From Marinicauda pacifica (lineage in GTDB: Bacteria > Pseudomonadota > Alphaproteobacteria > Caulobacterales > Maricaulaceae), in assembly GCF_004793635.1 (NCBI RefSeq), contig NZ_SRXV01000004.1, positions 1-64,000 on the forward strand: a stretch of 64,000 nucleotides of DNA, written 5' to 3'. Each line of letters begins with the position of its first letter. Position 1 is the stretch's first letter. The translations under genes were made by a program, and so were the position numbers. A model generated the notes under the pieces. That model did no database searches and was not told where the DNA came from. It saw only the letters and a list, made by a program, of their open reading frames with translations. Of this stretch, positions 37,123-45,714 are shown one piece after another.

Positions 37123-37231
37123 CGATCAGGGTTTGCCTCTCAGTCGCACTCCGAGGCAGCCATATTTCCGGGAACGCGCAAGGGGACAGTTTCTACCGCC
37201 TGCGACCCAGGCTGAACGGGAGTACGTGACG

Positions 37232-38908
37232 ATGGCATTCTTCAATCTCCAGCGCTTCTCGATGAGGATGCGGCTTCTCATTCTGGCTGGCGCGTCGGTC
37301 GGTCTGATGCTGGGCTTTGTGGCTGCGAACACCACGGTCGATCATGCCGGTGACAAGGCCGATGCCCGCAGCCGGCAAGCGACGACCAATCTGATCGCGG
37401 CGAGCGGTTTCGAGAAAGACCTGACCTCGCTGCTGCGTGACACCTATCTCGCGGCCGGCGCCCCGAGCCCTGAGCGGACCGAGACCGCACTCGCCAACCT
37501 GGACGATCTGGGCACGACCTTGAACGATGTGAAAGCCGTCGTTTCGAATCCAAGCTACGAAGCCACGATCGCCACGCTGGAAACCGAATACGCCGATCTG
37601 CGCGCTCTGATTTCAGCCGCGGCGCCGCAACTGGCCACGATGGACGAGGCCGCGATGAACCGGTTCTTCGACCGGCTTGCCGTATTCGACGACAGCATGG
37701 ACAGCCAGATCGAGACGGTTCGCGACGGCGCGGCCGCCGATCTCGCGGCGGCGCGCGCCGAGATGGACCGGATGGAGACCGTGGCCTTCTGGGTCACGAT
37801 CCTGGCCGTCATTGTCACCGTTGCCGGCCTGTTCGCACTGACCCAGATTATCGGTGGCTCGATCAACAAGGTGCTGACCGAAGCCAAGACGATCGTCTCA
37901 CGCCTGGCTGCCGGCGATCGCGGGCTTGCCATTGGCGACACGAAGCGCAAGGACGAGCTCGGCGATCTCAACCGCGGCCTTGCCTCGCTTCAAGACGCGC
38001 TCGCTCAGGCAGATGAGATGCGCGAGCGTGAAGCTCGCGAGAACGAGGCCAAGACCAAGCGCCAGGTTTCGGTGGACACGGCCGTGAGCCGGTTTGAATC
38101 CGCCTCGACCGAGCTTCTGTCCAGCGTCATGGCCGCCTCTCAGCAGCTCAGCGCCTCGTCTTCCCAGATGCAGTCTACGTCAGCTGAAGCCGCAGGGCGT
38201 TCCGAGACCGCACGTTCAGCTGCCGAGTCGGCGGCCAACAGCGTTCAGGCCGTCGCGGCCGCCGCCGAGGAGCTTGCCGCGTCGATCACCGAGGTTTCCG
38301 AACAGGTCAACCGGACCAGCGAGCTGTCCAAGGTTGCCAGCAGCGAGACCCAGTCCAGTGCGACGGTGATGAAGGAACTCGCCGAATCCGCTGACGCCAT
38401 TGGCGCCATTGTCGACCTGATCAACACCGTAGCCGAACAAACCAACCTGCTGGCTCTCAACGCGACCATCGAGGCGGCCCGCGCAGGCGAAGCCGGCAAG
38501 GGCTTTGCCGTCGTGGCCAGCGAAGTGAAGGCACTGGCCAGCCAGACCGGGAAAGCGACGCAACAGATCGCGGAGCGCATTGAAGCCATCCAGAGTTCGT
38601 CCAGGCGTTCGGCTGAATCGGCTGAAAAAGCACTCGCTGCCGTGTCCCAGCTCGGAGAAATCGCCGTGGCGTCCGCATCGGCGATCGAACAGCAACGTGC
38701 CGCGACCTCCGAAATCGCCCAGTCGGCCCAACGCGCCCAGGACGGTTCAACCGAAGCGGCCGAAGGCGTCGGGCACGTGTCCGAGACCACCCGGCAGACC
38801 GATGCGGTTTCGCGCTCGGTACTTGAGGCCGCCGGCGAAATGGATAAGCGCCACGAGGCCTGGAAAACCGAATTCGAAACCTTCATCGCGGCACTTCGCG
38901 CTGCCTGA
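37232..38908 (+). CDS. Methyl-accepting chemotaxis protein
   Basis: 558 aa from the ATG at 37232; the open frame runs back to 36998 but that part covers the terminator and promoter. Membrane helix 1 at about 11-34, a helical periplasmic sensor, membrane helix 2 at about 183-206, HAMP, then the signalling domain. The hairpin tip [20 protein letters not shown] (about 402-421) is canonical for CheA/CheW contact. No C-terminal NWETF receptor tether is seen. The bound signal is unknown. Confidence 0.93.
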   Translation: MAFFNLQRFSMRMRLLILAGASVGLMLGFVAANTTVDHAGDKADARSRQATTNLIAASGFEKDLTSLLRDTYLAAGAPSPERTETALANLDDLGTTLNDVKAVVSNPSYEATIATLETEYADLRALISAAAPQLATMDEAAMNRFFDRLAVFDDSMDSQIETVRDGAAADLAAARAEMDRMETVAFWVTILAVIVTVAGLFALTQIIGGSINKVLTEAKTIVSRLAAGDRGLAIGDTKRKDELGDLNRGLASLQDALAQADEMREREARENEAKTKRQVSVDTAVSRFESASTELLSSVMAASQQLSASSSQMQSTSAEAAGRSETARSAAESAANSVQAVAAAAEELAASITEVSEQVNRTSELSKVASSETQSSATVMKELAESADAIGAIVDLINTVAEQTNLLALNATIEAARAGEAGKGFAVVASEVKALASQTGKATQQIAERIEAIQSSSRRSAESAEKALAAVSQLGEIAVASASAIEQQRAATSEIAQSAQRAQDGSTEAAEGVGHVSETTRQTDAVSRSVLEAAGEMDKRHEAWKTEFETFIAALRAA

Positions 38909-38944
38909 TCCCTCCCACGGTTAGAACAACCAAGAGACCCAAAA

Positions 38945-40156
38945 ATGAAACTCTATCTCCTTTCCGCTACGGCGCTGTGCGCCGCAGCCAGCGCCCCTTC
39001 TGTGTCCGCTCAAGAGCTGCCCGGCACCCTGCTTCTGGATGTTCGCGCCCGCTACGAGCATGTCGAACAGGCCGGCAAGGACGATGCCGAAGCCGCGACG
39101 GTCCGTACCCGGCTCGGCTGGCAATCACCGGAACGCAACGGTTTCTCCGTTCTGGCTGAAATCGAGAATGTGGCCGACCTTACCGACGGCCTGCGCAATA
39201 CCAGCCAGACGTCGCGCCCCGGCGTTGCGACGATCAATGACGAGGCAATGACCGAGTTGCAGCGTCTGGAGCTGCGCTTTGCTCCGAACGATCAATGGTC
39301 AGGCAGCCTCGGCCGCCAGCATCTTGGGTTTGACGGCAGCCGCTTCATCGGCACGCCAGGCTGGCGTCAGGACAAAAATTCGCACGACGCGCTTGCGCTG
39401 CAGTTCGAAAACGGGCCGGTCACACTGGACTATGTCTACCACTGGCAACTCAACCGCGGGCCGGGCGACCTGAGCTGGGATACCGACGCCCACCTCTTCC
39501 ATGCCGGCTGGGCTGCCACGGAAAACGTGACGGTGTCCGGCTTTGCCTACCTGATCGACCTGACCGATAGCAGCGCGCCGCAGAACCGCTCCAACAGCAC
39601 GGTCGGCGCCGAGATCTCCGGAACCCGAAGCTATGGCGAGACCGCCCTGGCTTATTCGGCGATGATCGCTCAACAGAGCGACTACGGCTCCGCACAAACC
39701 GATTTCGACCTGACCTTCTATTCGGGCGAGGCAAGCGTCTCTCGCTTCGGTGGCTCGCTTGCTGCCGGATACGTGAATATCGAAGGCGACGGATCGACCT
39801 CGATCGCCAACCCCCTCGCCGCCAATCACAGCTTCCAGGGCTGGGCGGACACCTTCAGCGGCGGCAGCGCCATGGCGGGCCCCGACGGCCTGGAAGATCT
39901 CTACTTTGAAGCCGCTTACGGCGGCGACCTGAACTCTGCGGTCTTCACCGGCTGGTCGGTCTTCCTGGCCCGTCACGAGTTCAGTGCCGAACGCACCGGC
40001 GTAGATCTGGGTGAGGAATGGGATTTCGAACTGGCTCTCGGTCTGGGAGAGCACGCAGAACTCGCCTTCCAGATCGCAGACTATGATGGCCCGGGCGGCG
40101 CGGTTGCACCCGCGGACCGAACGAAGCAATGGGTCGTGCTGTCCTACAAATACTAG
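38945..40156 (+). CDS. Outer-membrane beta-barrel porin (alginate-export-like)
   Basis: 403 aa. Signal peptide cut after SVSAQ (about residue 23). Alternating amphipathic strands run through the mature protein, with the typical opening VRARYEHVEQAGKDDAEAATVRT split by turns and an aromatic C-terminal end WVVLSYKY suited to BAM recognition. It resembles alginate_exp-type barrels (SLGRQHLGFDGSRFIG). Substrate unknown. 36 bp after the chemoreceptor gene. Confidence 0.78.
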   Translation: MKLYLLSATALCAAASAPSVSAQELPGTLLLDVRARYEHVEQAGKDDAEAATVRTRLGWQSPERNGFSVLAEIENVADLTDGLRNTSQTSRPGVATINDEAMTELQRLELRFAPNDQWSGSLGRQHLGFDGSRFIGTPGWRQDKNSHDALALQFENGPVTLDYVYHWQLNRGPGDLSWDTDAHLFHAGWAATENVTVSGFAYLIDLTDSSAPQNRSNSTVGAEISGTRSYGETALAYSAMIAQQSDYGSAQTDFDLTFYSGEASVSRFGGSLAAGYVNIEGDGSTSIANPLAANHSFQGWADTFSGGSAMAGPDGLEDLYFEAAYGGDLNSAVFTGWSVFLARHEFSAERTGVDLGEEWDFELALGLGEHAELAFQIADYDGPGGAVAPADRTKQWVVLSYKY

Positions 40157-40181
40157 GACCAAACACCCCTGCAGAAACAGC

Positions 40182-40212
40182 AAAGCCCCGGCACATGGCC
40201 GGGGCTTTTTTG
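40182..40212. terminator. Bidirectional terminator
   Basis: AAAGCCCCGGC-CATG-GCCGGGGCTTT with T-tract on the plus side; sits between convergent porin and secreted-protein genes. Confidence 0.9.
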
Positions 40213-40229
40213 TTATGCGATCGCGCGAT

Positions 40230-41099
40230 CTAGTAGCTGCCCACACCGCCATCGAGCATGATGGTCATAGACTGGGCCGATACCCGTTCCGAACGGCGTT
40301 CCACCGTCTCGGTATAGGTCTCTTCATAGCGGTAATACACCAGCTTGATGCCCGGACCGTAGCGGCGTAGCAGCGACCGCTCGTTGCAATTGCGCCTCGG
40401 TTCCTCGGTCGCGCAGTAGAGCCGGCCGCCCGGCGCATGGCGAAGCGCCTCGCCCTTTTCGCACACCAGAGTCTGGCCGTCCTCAAAGCGATCGACGCCC
40501 TCTTCGCGCCAGCCAATGCTGGTCTGCATCCAAGTGCCAGCCATGCAACGATAGATTTCGCCGTCAAACTCTCGCGGAACGCGCTCGTCAGGATCGGGGC
40601 GCGAAGCGGGGTGTGGCGTACCCGTATCATCAAGGCACACTGCACGAACCACGCGCCAGCCCTCGACATAGCGGCTTCGTTCTTCTTCTACCTGCTCGTA
40701 TTCACCGGCGAGGCGCAGACCGGCAATGGCCGCACCTCCGCCGCCGCGCGAGACCGGCGGCATCCAGGTGCCGCCGCCATAGACCACGGTGGAGCTGTTG
40801 TTGATCGCGCTCGCACGTGCCATCGCGCTAGCCGACGCATTGGCCTGGACGTTCACGTTCACAGAGCTGTTCACGTTCACGCCGCCGATATTGATGTTCG
40901 GACCGCCGACATGAACGCTCGGGCCGCCGATATGCACGCCCGGCACGTTAATTGTCGGGCCTCCGGGATGCGTGCAGCAATGGCTGGGCGGGGCCGGGCT
41001 GACCGGTGTCGGATCGGGATTTCCCGCCGACGCGGCACTGCTGAGGAACGCGGCCGCCACGGCCGAGGCGAGAGTGGCGTATCGCTTTGAAACGCGCAT
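40230..41099 (-). CDS. Secreted protein with GGPxVxVGG repeats
   Basis: 289 aa from the ATG at 41099. Signal peptide ends ASAGN (about residue 20). Next comes SHCCTHPGG and a run of short units of the form GGP(S/N)(V/I)xVGG and GVNVN (about 35-75), like a beta-solenoid or stacked strands. The C-terminal ~170 residues contain five cysteines (VCLDD, YRCMAG, LVCEKG, LYCATEE, RNCNER) and are probably disulfide-bonded. I do not recognise the family. It is divergent from the PAS protein gene. Confidence 0.6.
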   Translation of the reverse strand: MRVSKRYATLASAVAAAFLSSAASAGNPDPTPVSPAPPSHCCTHPGGPTINVPGVHIGGPSVHVGGPNINIGGVNVNSSVNVNVQANASASAMARASAINNSSTVVYGGGTWMPPVSRGGGGAAIAGLRLAGEYEQVEEERSRYVEGWRVVRAVCLDDTGTPHPASRPDPDERVPREFDGEIYRCMAGTWMQTSIGWREEGVDRFEDGQTLVCEKGEALRHAPGGRLYCATEEPRRNCNERSLLRRYGPGIKLVYYRYEETYTETVERRSERVSAQSMTIMLDGGVGSY

Positions 41100-41250
41100 G
41101 GGCGGACTCCATCCATCTTTGCCCTCACTCGTGCAAGGCGCGGGCCACCGAAGGTCCGGCGCGGTGACCCCGGCGCGTTTACGAGTTGGCAAGACCTTTG
41201 CAATCGGTCCGGAAACTGGAACCGAATTGGGGATTTAGTCCCAATCAGGG

Positions 41251-41829
41251 ATGAGGGAGCCGGCCGTGCGGCACACGAATACCAAAACCTTGTACGAATA
41301 CTGGAACACCCGCCGGCTCGGACGCAATGCGCCGGGGCGTGCCGATATCGCGCCGAAGGACGTGTCCGGCCTGCTCGGTCATCTCTTCCTGCTCAGACGC
41401 ATCGACGCCGATCATCACATCTTCCGGCTCGCCGGGAGTGCGCTGTGTCAGATGCACCGGCGCGAGTTCAAGGATCAGAACTTCCTGTCGCTCTGGCGCG
41501 GGCATGACCGTCTCCACATGAGCGCCCTGCTCGAAGGCGCGTTGACAGCGCCTGCGCCGGCAACGGCCATCGTGGAAGCTCATTCAATCGACATGCGCTC
41601 TGCTGCCGTGGAGATATCCATCCTGCCGCTGCGCGGTCCGGAGGGCATCGTCGACCGCGTTCTCGGCCTCTATCAGCCGCTGAGCGGCGGGACGCTGGGA
41701 CATCGCCCGGTGGTGTCGCACGAAATCCGCGAGATCCATCCGGCGAGCCTGCCGGCGCAGAGCGTCAACGTGTTCGCCCCCCTTGCGCAGGCACGTCCCC
41801 GGGCCCGGGCCGCCAACGACGCGATGTAG
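41251..41829 (+). CDS. PAS_5 family (PF07310-type) protein
   Basis: 192 aa. The start TLYEYWNTRRLGRNAPGRADI and DVSGLLGHLFLLRRID, then IFRLAGSALCQMHRREF, follow the small alphaproteobacterial PAS_5 proteins, single PAS folds with no output domain. Role unknown; in other bacteria they are linked to stress and polarity signalling only by context. A PilZ gene follows 76 bp downstream. Confidence 0.8.
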   Translation: MREPAVRHTNTKTLYEYWNTRRLGRNAPGRADIAPKDVSGLLGHLFLLRRIDADHHIFRLAGSALCQMHRREFKDQNFLSLWRGHDRLHMSALLEGALTAPAPATAIVEAHSIDMRSAAVEISILPLRGPEGIVDRVLGLYQPLSGGTLGHRPVVSHEIREIHPASLPAQSVNVFAPLAQARPRARAANDAM

Positions 41830-41905
41830 ACATCCGGCAGGCCTAGCGAATTTTTAAAATTTCGCGCGGATACTCCACGCTTGTATTCCACCGGGTGGGC
41901 AGACG

Positions 41906-42535
41906 ATGAGCACGGTTACCGACATCAAATCGCGTCTGGACAAGCGCAAGATCAAGATCGCAGCCCGCGGCGCACAGGAACAGCGCCGCTTCCGGCGGGT
42001 TCAGCTTTCCATCCCGGGCCGGTATCTCGACCCCGTTCGCGGTGAGTTTGCCTGCAAGCTGGTGGACGTGTCTCCTGGAGGCGCTCGCATCTCGGCCGAG
42101 GTCCCGCCTCCGGTCAACGATCATATTGTCATGTTGTTCGAGGGACTTGGCCGGCTGGAAGGCGATGTCGTGCGGGCCGGCCGCGCCGGCTTCGCGGTCC
42201 GGTTCAGCTTTTCCGACCGCAAGCGCGACCGTCTGGCCGACGCGATCACCTGGCAGTTCAACATGGCGCGGCTGGGCCTCAACGAGGACCGCGGCGGGGC
42301 GCGAAAGCCGTCGCGCGGCCAGGCAACCCTGACCTTGCGCGACGGCGTCGTGATCCGGGCAAACGTCATCGATGTGTCCATTTCCGGTGCAGCGTTCGCC
42401 TGTCTGGAACGTCCCAGAGTTGGAGAGTCCGTGCGTGTCGGCGGAATGTCCGGGCGAGTCGCGCGCTGGCTGGATAACGGGTTTGCCGTTTCCTTCGATC
42501 CGCCTGCATCGCCCCAGACCCCGCCTGCCGCCTGA
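41906..42535 (+). CDS. Tandem PilZ-domain protein
   Basis: 209 aa with two PilZ-like halves. The first (about 27-115) has RRFRRVQLSIPGRY and VDVSPGGARI, i.e. the RxxxR and D/NxSxxG motifs that bind cyclic di-GMP. The second (about 130-200) has VIDVSISGAAF but lacks a clear RxxxR, so it may not bind. No catalytic or membrane part. Likely a c-di-GMP receptor adaptor. Confidence 0.85.
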   Translation: MSTVTDIKSRLDKRKIKIAARGAQEQRRFRRVQLSIPGRYLDPVRGEFACKLVDVSPGGARISAEVPPPVNDHIVMLFEGLGRLEGDVVRAGRAGFAVRFSFSDRKRDRLADAITWQFNMARLGLNEDRGGARKPSRGQATLTLRDGVVIRANVIDVSISGAAFACLERPRVGESVRVGGMSGRVARWLDNGFAVSFDPPASPQTPPAA

Positions 42536-42654
42536 CAGGTCTGGCCCCGGGAACTGTGGCGAAACCGACCATCCCCGTTTAAACTGTCTGAGATACAGCC
42601 CATACTAAACGTGTGGCCTGAATCTTGCCTCATGACTGGCATAGCAGATGTCCT

Positions 42655-43209
42655 ATGAAAGACCGGAGCGACATGCCGATGCCTCGTGACGACGCTAGTG
42701 CGACCTCTTGGTTTGTTCGAGTGGAGGGACGTGTCTACGGTCCCTACACTCCGGCCCAGATGCATGCCTTCGTGAAGGAAGGCCGCGTCGCGGCGCACTC
42801 GACTGTCTCCCAGAGCCGCGAAGCGGGCTGGCTGGATGCCCGTCAGGTCGACCAGTTCAAGGGCTGGTTCGACGAGGCCCGCCAGACCCCGGCCCAGCGC
42901 CGTCCGCGGCCGGCGCCCGGCGATGCCCGCACCGCCAATTTTGTCGTCATCGCCCATCTATCCCAAGAGAGCGAAGCCGAGTTCGCCGCCGCCCTGTCCG
43001 AGTTCGGTGATACCGAACAGATCGGTCATGGCGTCTGGCTTGTGCGCGCGCCCTACACGGCCGCGATCCTGCGCAACGAACTCAGCCACGCCCTGAGCCG
43101 CGATGACAAACTGCTGGTCGTGGACGCAAGCCGCGACCGGACTGCCTGGTTCAACCTGGGACGCGAAGCCGATCAGCGCATTCGTGAACTCTGGGGACGG
43201 CCGCAATAA
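42655..43209 (+). CDS. GYF_2-like plus SinR/Cas2-like fold protein
   Basis: 184 aa; the start could also be 42673 or 42679, where a GGAG lies close upstream. Residues about 18-65 match the GYF_2/DUF4339 pattern (WFVRVEGRVYGPYTPAQM, then GWLDARQV). The C-terminal ~95 residues (HGVWLVRAPYTAAILRNEL, RDDKLLVVDASRD, AWFNL) resemble SinR-like ferredoxin folds related to Cas2. No CRISPR genes are near. Function unknown. Confidence 0.6.
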   Translation: MKDRSDMPMPRDDASATSWFVRVEGRVYGPYTPAQMHAFVKEGRVAAHSTVSQSREAGWLDARQVDQFKGWFDEARQTPAQRRPRPAPGDARTANFVVIAHLSQESEAEFAAALSEFGDTEQIGHGVWLVRAPYTAAILRNELSHALSRDDKLLVVDASRDRTAWFNLGREADQRIRELWGRPQ

Positions 43210-43239
43210 GCTTCGGACCTGTCCGGCCTCTCATCCGGA

Positions 43240-43767
43240 TCAGACTGAGGACAGCCCTCGCGCATAGCGGCGGGCATTTTCCACATAGTGATCCGCGCTG
43301 GCCTTGAGCATCTCCTCGGTGCCGGGTGCGATCTGCTTGACGACCTTGCCAGGCGCGCCCATCACGACAGAACCATCGGGAATTTCCCTGCCCTCCGTGA
43401 TGAGGGCATGGGCGCCGATGATGCAATTCTTCCCGATCTTCGCGCCGTTCAGAATGGTCGCGCCAATGCCGATCAGCGAATAATCACCAACGCTGCACCC
43501 GTGCAACATGGCCTGGTGCCCGATCGTCACGCCTTTGCCGATATCCAGCGGAAAGCCCATGTCGGTGTGCATGACGGTATTGTCCTGCACATTGGAATCC
43601 TCGCCGATCGTGATCGTTTCGTTGTCACCGCGCAGGACCGCTCCGAACCAGACCGACGCGTTGGTCTTCAGAACCACCTTGCCGAGCAGGACTGCCGTGG
43701 GTGCCACCCAGCAATTGTCCCCACTCAAGTCGGGGCGATCACCGTCAAGCTCGAAAATGCGCATCAT
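43240..43767 (-). CDS. Gamma-carbonic anhydrase family protein
   Basis: 175 aa from the ATG at 43767, with AAGGAG 7 bp upstream; the frame extends to 43845 without a good start. Left-handed beta-helix hexapeptide repeats run through it, with the family zinc ligands in [15 protein letters not shown] and the early [11 protein letters not shown]. Related to YrdA/PaaY. Catalysis is not certain for the group. Confidence 0.92.
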   Translation of the reverse strand: MMRIFELDGDRPDLSGDNCWVAPTAVLLGKVVLKTNASVWFGAVLRGDNETITIGEDSNVQDNTVMHTDMGFPLDIGKGVTIGHQAMLHGCSVGDYSLIGIGATILNGAKIGKNCIIGAHALITEGREIPDGSVVMGAPGKVVKQIAPGTEEMLKASADHYVENARRYARGLSSV

Positions 43768-43934
43768 GGGAGAACTCCTTGGGTAGCGCGTGACGTTTTT
43801 GCGACGCGGGATGAAACTTCTGCGACGCAGGGACTCATACTTCATTCACCAGAGTAGAATGACACTGCGTATGCGATTCGAGTTCAAGGAGTCGCATCGC
43901 ATCGGGTCAGCGACCGAACGGAGGAGGCGCCAAA

Positions 43935-44114
43935 ATGGCGTTTGCACCACCGCCCCGTCCCTCAGTGGCACCGCCGAACGCGGGTCGTGCCGAGGCTTCG
44001 GCCGCTCCCCTTTCATCGCAAGCATCATCCGCCCCTCCGCTATCCAGCGAGGGGTTTTTTCTTGTCTGGAGGTCCTGCCATGGCCAAACGCGCCGCGAAA
44101 CGCCGCTCGGGTGA
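43935..44114 (+). CDS. Possible Pro/Ala/Ser-rich leader peptide upstream of phoH
   Basis: 59 aa. GGAGGAGG lies 8 bp before ATG 43935, one of the best ribosome sites in the window. The product starts MAFAPPPRPSVAPPNAGRAE and stays rich in Pro, Ala and Ser. Its frame runs through the hairpin at 44032-44060 and ends 35 bp inside phoH, in another frame. Expressed product or regulatory leader is not proven; chance is possible. Confidence 0.35.
   Translation: MAFAPPPRPSVAPPNAGRAEASAAPLSSQASSAPPLSSEGFFLVWRSCHGQTRRETPLG
44032..44060 (+). terminator. Intrinsic terminator/attenuator just before phoH
   Basis: CCCCT-C-CGCT pairs with AGCG-AGGGG over ATCC and is followed by TTTTTT. It ends 20 bp before the phoH ATG (44080), so upstream transcripts would stop before phoH unless anti-terminated. 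Confidence 0.75.
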
Positions 44115-44832
44115 ATTCAATGCCGAGCATTACGAGCAAGAGAAAGTCCGCGCCCTCTTTCCGGGAACGGCCTGGACCCCCGACGATGTCGATCCGATGC
44201 GCGATCAGCGCTACATGAAGAATGTGAAACCGCGCTCAGACGGCCAGGCCAAGCTGATGAGCGCAATCGACGATCACAACCTGGTTCTCGCGCTCGGCCC
44301 GGCGGGTACAGGCAAGACCTATCTGGCGGTGGCCAAGGCGGTTGAAGCGCTGGAGGCGGGGGAGATCGGCCGGATCGTCCTGTCGCGCCCGGCGGTTGAG
44401 GCGGGGGAATCCATCGGCTTCCTGCCCGGCGCGATGGAAGAGAAGCTCGCACCCTATTTGCGTCCACTGTACGACGCGCTCGCGGACCGGCTCTCGCCCA
44501 AGCGGCTCAAGGCCCTGATGGCCGAGGGGCTGATCGAGATCGCGCCTATCGCCTACATGCGCGGCCGCACGCTCAACAATGCCTTTATCGTTGTCGACGA
44601 AGCCCAGAACTGCACCTACGGGCAATTGAAGATGCTGCTCACGCGCCTCGGGTGGAACTCGACGATGATCGTAACCGGCGATCCGGCCCAGACGGATTTA
44701 CTGCCCGAACTCTCCGGCCTGTTCGATATCGCCAACCGGCTTGACGCTCTCGAGAACGTGGCGGTCTGCCGGCTCGAAGCAAAAGACATCGTGCGTCACC
44801 CGCTCGTCGCCGACATGCTCAATGTTCTTTGA
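44080..44832 (+). CDS. PhoH-family ATPase
   Basis: 250 aa from the ATG at 44080 (SD GGAGG at about 44068-44072); an in-frame extension back to 43942 is unlikely. Walker A GPAGTGKTYLA (about 73-83), SRPAVEAGESIGFLPG, Walker B FIVVDEAQN and the sensor TGDPAQTDL are intact. It lacks the KH domain of longer relatives, i.e. the short PhoH/PhoL type. Proposed RNA-linked ATPase; target unknown. Confidence 0.93.
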   Translation: MAKRAAKRRSGEFNAEHYEQEKVRALFPGTAWTPDDVDPMRDQRYMKNVKPRSDGQAKLMSAIDDHNLVLALGPAGTGKTYLAVAKAVEALEAGEIGRIVLSRPAVEAGESIGFLPGAMEEKLAPYLRPLYDALADRLSPKRLKALMAEGLIEIAPIAYMRGRTLNNAFIVVDEAQNCTYGQLKMLLTRLGWNSTMIVTGDPAQTDLLPELSGLFDIANRLDALENVAVCRLEAKDIVRHPLVADMLNVL

Positions 44833-44856
44833 ACCCAAACTATCAAGATGAGTGAA

Positions 44857-44887
44857 GAGGGCCCGCCGGCTTCCCCGGCGGGCCCTC
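44857..44887 (+). terminator. Strong hairpin after phoH
   Basis: GAGGGCCCGCCGG pairs perfectly over 13 bp with CCGGCGGGCCCTC. No T-tract follows on the plus strand, so it may terminate weakly or act as a processing/stability element. Confidence 0.7.
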
Positions 44888-44938
44888 TCGCAGGTCACAG
44901 ACTTGCGGAGACGGGATTGGGACGCGTAGATCGACCGC

Positions 44939-45427
44939 ATGACCGATCACGACCAGATTCTTATCGCCCTGCGCCGAATCACCCGGGCTATCGACCTTCA
45001 GTCACGCCAGCTCGTAAAGCAGACGGGGCTAACCGCGCCCCAGCTTGTGGTCATGATGGCGCTCGACAAGGATGGGCCCCTGTGTCCAACCGATATTGCC
45101 AAGCAGATTGCAGCCAGCCCGGCCACCGTCACGACGATCGTGGATCGGCTTGAGGCCCTCGGTCTCGTGCAACGGCGCGAGAAGCCGACAGACCGGCGGG
45201 TGACACATATTCTTCTCACCGCGAAGGGAGAAGCGGCCTACCGGTCAGCACCGGAGCTGCTCCAAGCCGGATTCCTGTCTCGTTTCCGTAGCTTGGCCTG
45301 CTGGGAGCAACACATGCTGCTCTCCTCTCTAGAGCGGATCGCGACGCTGATGGACGCCCAGGCGATATCCGCCTCCCCGATCCTCACCTCGGAAGAATGG
45401 GCCACGGACGAGGATCCGGTGGGCTAA
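44939..45427 (+). CDS. MarR-family transcriptional regulator
   Basis: 162 aa. Winged-helix core: QTGLTAPQLVVMMALDKDG, then the recognition region CPTDIAKQIAASPATVTTIV and wing GLVQRREKPTDRRVTHILLT. It acts as a dimer on an unknown operator. A TonB receptor gene follows 287 bp downstream on the same strand; control of that gene or of itself is only inferred from position. Confidence 0.92.
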   Translation: MTDHDQILIALRRITRAIDLQSRQLVKQTGLTAPQLVVMMALDKDGPLCPTDIAKQIAASPATVTTIVDRLEALGLVQRREKPTDRRVTHILLTAKGEAAYRSAPELLQAGFLSRFRSLACWEQHMLLSSLERIATLMDAQAISASPILTSEEWATDEDPVG

Positions 45428-45714
45428 CCCGCGCACCTGTCGGAAGCCTGTTTTCGCCAGACTCCAATAGTGGCAGAAATGTCACAATATTGCGGCAATG
45501 CCCCCTGGGTCATTTGAGCTCTAAGCATTTTCGGGCTAGGTCACCTCAGGCCTGCGGGGGTCTGAGGCACATCTTCGTGTCCCGCGCCACGTCTCTTTCG
45601 AGTTTCGGCGCCGCATCTATCGATCCCGGTTCACGCACGCACGCCCTTACCGATCCGGCGGGAACTCGTCCCGCTGTGACTTGTCAGCCGATCGAATAGA
45701 AAACCAGGAAGCCC

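Noticed and set aside
36998-37231. N-terminal extension of the chemoreceptor frame
   Set aside because: It covers the fumC terminator and promoter space; the normal chemoreceptor start is at 37232.
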